Shown: positions 61,331-64,000 of the stretch, one piece after another
Numbering within the stretch: position 1 is the stretch's first letter
How the letters are laid out: each line of letters begins with the position of its first letter
From: Acinetobacter pittii
GTDB lineage: Bacteria > Pseudomonadota > Gammaproteobacteria > Pseudomonadales > Moraxellaceae
Reading direction: 5' to 3'
NCBI RefSeq assembly: GCF_034064985.1
Contig: NZ_CP139249.1
Location: 1,984,001-2,048,000, forward strand
DNA: 64,000 nt
Translations under genes and position numbers: made by a program
Notes under the pieces: model-generated
Databases searched by the model: none
What the model saw: the letters and a program-made list of their open reading frames with translations, nothing else
Told to the model about the DNA's origin: nothing

Positions 61331-62797
61331 TTAAACTTGGTCTTGTGGATCTATCTGTAAAGGTTTAACTTCATCTTCAATTCTTAACTGTGCAATACCT
61401 TGAGTATTTACTAAAGTTTGTTGAACTTTAATTCGTTGAATCATCTTCTCAAGCACTTCTACCAATTCAGGATATTCATAGTTTTGGACTTCTTCTAAGT
61501 TAAGTACCAAGTGGAAGCCTTTATATTCATAGTCAAACCATTGCTGATGATCTGACTTATTCCCTGTATATTTCTCCATTACTTGCCATGTTTTTACTGC
61601 ACCTTGGATACCTTTTAGGTAAATTGGTGTTTTAGGAGCACAAAGGAAATCGCTCTTAATTAATTGATAAGTATCATCTGAAATTAAAATTTCATCTATT
61701 TCCGCAGCATATTGTAAACGAGCCGCTAAATTCACATCACGACCAACAATCGTATAAGCCATGCGATGTGTTGCCCCATAATTCCCTACGTGACAATAAC
61801 CTGTACTAATCCCCATTCGGATATGTAATGCTGAGTAACCCATTTTTTTCCAGCGCTCACGTAGCAATTTCATTTGCTGACGCATAGCGATTGCCATTTC
61901 TACACATGCTTTGGCATCTTGCTCTACACCTTGTGAATTCGGATCACCAAAAAATATGAGGATGGCATCCCCCATAAATTTATCGACAGTAGCCTCATAC
62001 TGTTTAGCAATTTCAGTCATATGGCTTAAATAATCATTAAGCAAAAATGCCAAATCATCTGGAATCAAAGTTTCTGATAACTCTGTAAAACCCTGAATAT
62101 CAGAAAAAAACACCGTCATTTTTTTTCGCTTATATTCAATCTTTGCTTCAGCCTCGCCGCGCATAATAGACTGCCACAACTGTAGTGGCGCATAACGGCT
62201 TAGCTGATTAGCAAAAGCAATATAGCGGGTCATTTGGTCATAGTAATGTTGACGCTGCTGACTGATTTTTTTAACCCAGCGATGTTGGTAATAATTTCCA
62301 ATGGTAATAAACATAACCAAACCAAGAAGAGTTATTACTGTCAACTCTTGGCTAGTAGGCTCAAAATATGTATAAAAACCAAATAGGAAGAAAGTACTTA
62401 AATAAAAAATAATCGCGCCTAACAAACTCGTCAAACAAATGACTGCGAAAGAAATACGACTATTAATTGCTGAATAAAACAAGGCAAAAAGTGCAATAAA
62501 TGTAGGCACTAAATTAAGATGCAGACCAGCCAATGTAACTGCTACAACAATTGCATCGATTGCAAAGAAAACACTTTTTTGAGTTTTTTTATCGAATTGG
62601 TACTGAAGCCAATGTTCTAACTTCGAACTAATAAAAAGCAGAAATAGGAAAAAAGGTGGAACATAGATCTGATAATTTGTATTAGGTGAGGTAAAAGCAT
62701 AGATCACTAAAATTAATGACAGAATTGAATATCCCATCAAACGATGAAAATATGCAAACTGCTTAGGCTCTCTATCGATAAACCTCTCTAATTGCAC
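61331..62797 (-). CDS. Membrane class III adenylate/guanylate cyclase
   Basis: A 488-residue protein with about six membrane helices in the first 180 residues, followed by a class III cyclase domain at about 230-410. VFFSDIQGFTELSE has the first metal Asp; VDKFMGDAILIFFG has the second. VGRDVNLAARLQ holds the transition-state Asn/Arg. A small C-terminal domain follows. The start is probably GTG 62797, with GGAGGA four nt upstream; a GTG at 62809 is less well placed. It would make cAMP (or cGMP). The CRP/Vfr-like site at 5.2 kb would be a target in the same circuit. Confidence 0.88.
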   Translation of the reverse strand: MQLERFIDREPKQFAYFHRLMGYSILSLILVIYAFTSPNTNYQIYVPPFFLFLLFISSKLEHWLQYQFDKKTQKSVFFAIDAIVVAVTLAGLHLNLVPTFIALFALFYSAINSRISFAVICLTSLLGAIIFYLSTFFLFGFYTYFEPTSQELTVITLLGLVMFITIGNYYQHRWVKKISQQRQHYYDQMTRYIAFANQLSRYAPLQLWQSIMRGEAEAKIEYKRKKMTVFFSDIQGFTELSETLIPDDLAFLLNDYLSHMTEIAKQYEATVDKFMGDAILIFFGDPNSQGVEQDAKACVEMAIAMRQQMKLLRERWKKMGYSALHIRMGISTGYCHVGNYGATHRMAYTIVGRDVNLAARLQYAAEIDEILISDDTYQLIKSDFLCAPKTPIYLKGIQGAVKTWQVMEKYTGNKSDHQQWFDYEYKGFHLVLNLEEVQNYEYPELVEVLEKMIQRIKVQQTLVNTQGIAQLRIEDEVKPLQIDPQDQV

Positions 62798-62853
62798 CCT
62801 ATCCTCCACACCTCAATGTAGCCACATTCATATAAATGTGGCATTGCATTGAT

Positions 62854-63288
62854 TTAGTCCATGCGCCAATCAAAAGGCATGTCACCTTGACCACGTAGCG
62901 CAAGCATAAGGGTTTGACGCATATGAGCCAGCACATCATTTGTATATGGAACAGCTGGTGTACCCCAAACTGGTTTAGGCCATGCAACATCATTCTGATA
63001 ACGTACAACATGATGAAAATGCAATTGAGGCACCATATTCCCCAAAGCTGCAACATTCATTTTATCAGCACGGAATACACGAGATAGCTGGCTAGATAAC
63101 CAACTTGATTCACGTAAAAATTGTTCTTGGTCAGCTTGGCTCAACTCATATAATTCTGTGATTCCCGGCACACGAGGGATTAAAATCAGCCAAGGGAATT
63201 GCATATCATTCATTAAACGACATGTTGAAAGCGGGAAATCGCCTACAAAAAAAGTATCTTGAGCAAGTTGTGGATGCAAACTAAACAT
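62854..63288 (-). CDS. HIT domain protein
   Basis: A 144-residue protein of the HIT superfamily from ATG 63288 (MFSLHPQLAQDTFFVGDFPL); a TTG at 63306 is possible. The catalytic segment reads PQLHFHHVVRY, so the third His of the classical HxHxH is replaced by Val, as often seen in this Hit-like branch, followed by AWPKPVWG. It may bind nucleotides or hydrolyse a phosphoanhydride. Lies 57 nt upstream of the cyclase gene on the same strand, so they may be cotranscribed. Confidence 0.82.
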   Translation of the reverse strand: MFSLHPQLAQDTFFVGDFPLSTCRLMNDMQFPWLILIPRVPGITELYELSQADQEQFLRESSWLSSQLSRVFRADKMNVAALGNMVPQLHFHHVVRYQNDVAWPKPVWGTPAVPYTNDVLAHMRQTLMLALRGQGDMPFDWRMD

Positions 63289-63489
63289 ATCTTTTATAAA
63301 TGACAATAAACAATAATGGCTAATACTATCACATCAGTTTTAATGTGAGTATTGCTAGTGTCTGGTTTGATTACAAATAACAATGATTTTATGCACTTAT
63401 TCCCCGAATAGACCAAGAAATCGTGCATAAAATTCTGTTATCAACATACAAAAGATTCTTGTTGAGTTGAAATCACTTTAAAACACTAT

Positions 63490-64000
63490 TTAAGCATGTA
63501 ATTCATTCAATAATTTCGCTAACAAATCATTAATAAATTGGATTCGTTTTTCCTGTTCTTCAAGCTGAACCATAACTTTTAAACGTTGGCCACCTTCCAT
63601 ACGATAATAGGTTGGATGTTTTTGCATGAGTTGAATAATACTGATGGCCTGAACAGGTGTATCAGGCGAGAATTCAATATTGCCACCTTGAGTATTAATA
63701 TCGATTTTAGTAATACCTAACTGTTCAGCTTTCAGTCGAATTTGGTGAACACTAAATAAGTGTTTAACTGATTGCGGTGGAACCCCAAAACGGTCAATCA
63801 GCTCCATACGGATATTGTCGAGCTTTTCTTGGGTATCTGTATTACTAATACGCTTATAGAATAATAAACGCTGATGCACATCACCTAAATACTCATCTGG
63901 AATCAGTGCAGGAATGTGTAAATTAATTTCTGCTGTTAATGATAAAGGTGCATCAAAATTCGGTGTTTTCCCTTGTTGAATCGCCTTAGTAGCTTTTTCC
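63490..64000 (-). CDS. mfd: Transcription-repair coupling factor, C-terminal part (5' end outside window)
   Basis: The minus-strand frame is open to the window end and stops at 63490, giving the last about 169 residues. It matches the C-terminal TRCF domain: PTFNFDAPLSL-like NFDAPLSLTAEINLHIPALI, PDEYLGDVHQRLLFYKRI and MELIDRFGVPPQSVKHLF. Mfd removes stalled RNA polymerase at DNA lesions and recruits UvrA. The helicase and RNAP-binding domains lie right of the window. 183 nt separate its stop from the next minus-strand gene. Confidence 0.92.
   Translation of the reverse strand, partial: EKATKAIQQGKTPNFDAPLSLTAEINLHIPALIPDEYLGDVHQRLLFYKRISNTDTQEKLDNIRMELIDRFGVPPQSVKHLFSVHQIRLKAEQLGITKIDINTQGGNIEFSPDTPVQAISIIQLMQKHPTYYRMEGGQRLKVMVQLEEQEKRIQFINDLLAKLLNELHA

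Overview
The window looks like chromosome of an Acinetobacter, probably the A. calcoaceticus-baumannii complex. The evidence is the AT-rich composition, the alkM/alkR hydrocarbon module, the HAD-mannitol-phosphate dehydrogenase fusion MtlD that is characteristic of this genus, and the many Acinetobacter-type housekeeping proteins. The species call is inference. I see no rRNA, tRNA, insertion sequence, prophage, CRISPR array or replication origin.

Layout. 1-4.3 kb: acetoin catabolism (acoB partial, acoA on the minus strand; a lipoyl synthase and a GAF-type regulator on the plus strand). 4.3-7.9 kb: a TenA/PqqC-like protein, a membrane diguanylate cyclase with a CRP/Vfr-like site upstream, and an orphan protein of unknown function. 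7.9-14.3 kb (minus): aroC-prmB, a stand-alone TrpB paralogue, a VWA/MoxR pair, a small membrane protein and ycgL. 14.3-17.9 kb: an accessory-looking patch between ycgL and rnd with three small uncharacterised genes and a divergent LysR/azoreductase pair sharing a 16-bp-arm palindrome. 18-29.2 kb: rnd, recR-ybaB, metZ, a PhaC-like hydrolase, a YARHG protein, HIT protein, porin, YidB, DUF6231/DUF2797 and lpxB. 29.4-33.7 kb: a Fur-box TonB receptor followed by a DUF3649-PepSY-DUF3325 membrane module. 33.9-36 kb: TauE/SafE transporter and DAHP synthase. 36-43.6 kb (minus): cobalamin nucleotide-loop genes cobS, cobC, cobT, cobU, with a MINPP-like phosphatase and a 2H phosphoesterase embedded, then mtlD.

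43.6-44.2 kb is the most unusual stretch. It holds a perfect 19-bp Fur box, five tandem TTATTG units (a long ARN repeat when read on the minus strand), an intrinsic terminator, and a second terminator just before mtlD. It reads as a Fur-controlled, Hfq-type small RNA and/or a long attenuated mtlD leader. This is inference from sequence signals only.

44.2-52 kb: ybaK, a small unknown protein, an AarF/UbiB kinase-like protein, two adjacent acyl-CoA dehydrogenases (the first apparently without the usual catalytic Glu), alkM and its divergent AraC-type regulator. 52-55.8 kb: ppiD, hupB, a phasin and a UbiJ-like membrane protein. 55.8-61.3 kb: the complete iscRSUA-hscBA-fdx iron-sulfur operon, with a good type I IscR site over its promoter. 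61.3-64 kb: a class III nucleotide cyclase, a HIT protein and the C-terminal end of mfd (runs off the window).

Many genes are separated by strong bidirectional hairpin terminators. Several genes (mtlD, recR, prmB, cobC, lpxB, the cyclase) seem to use GTG or TTG starts.
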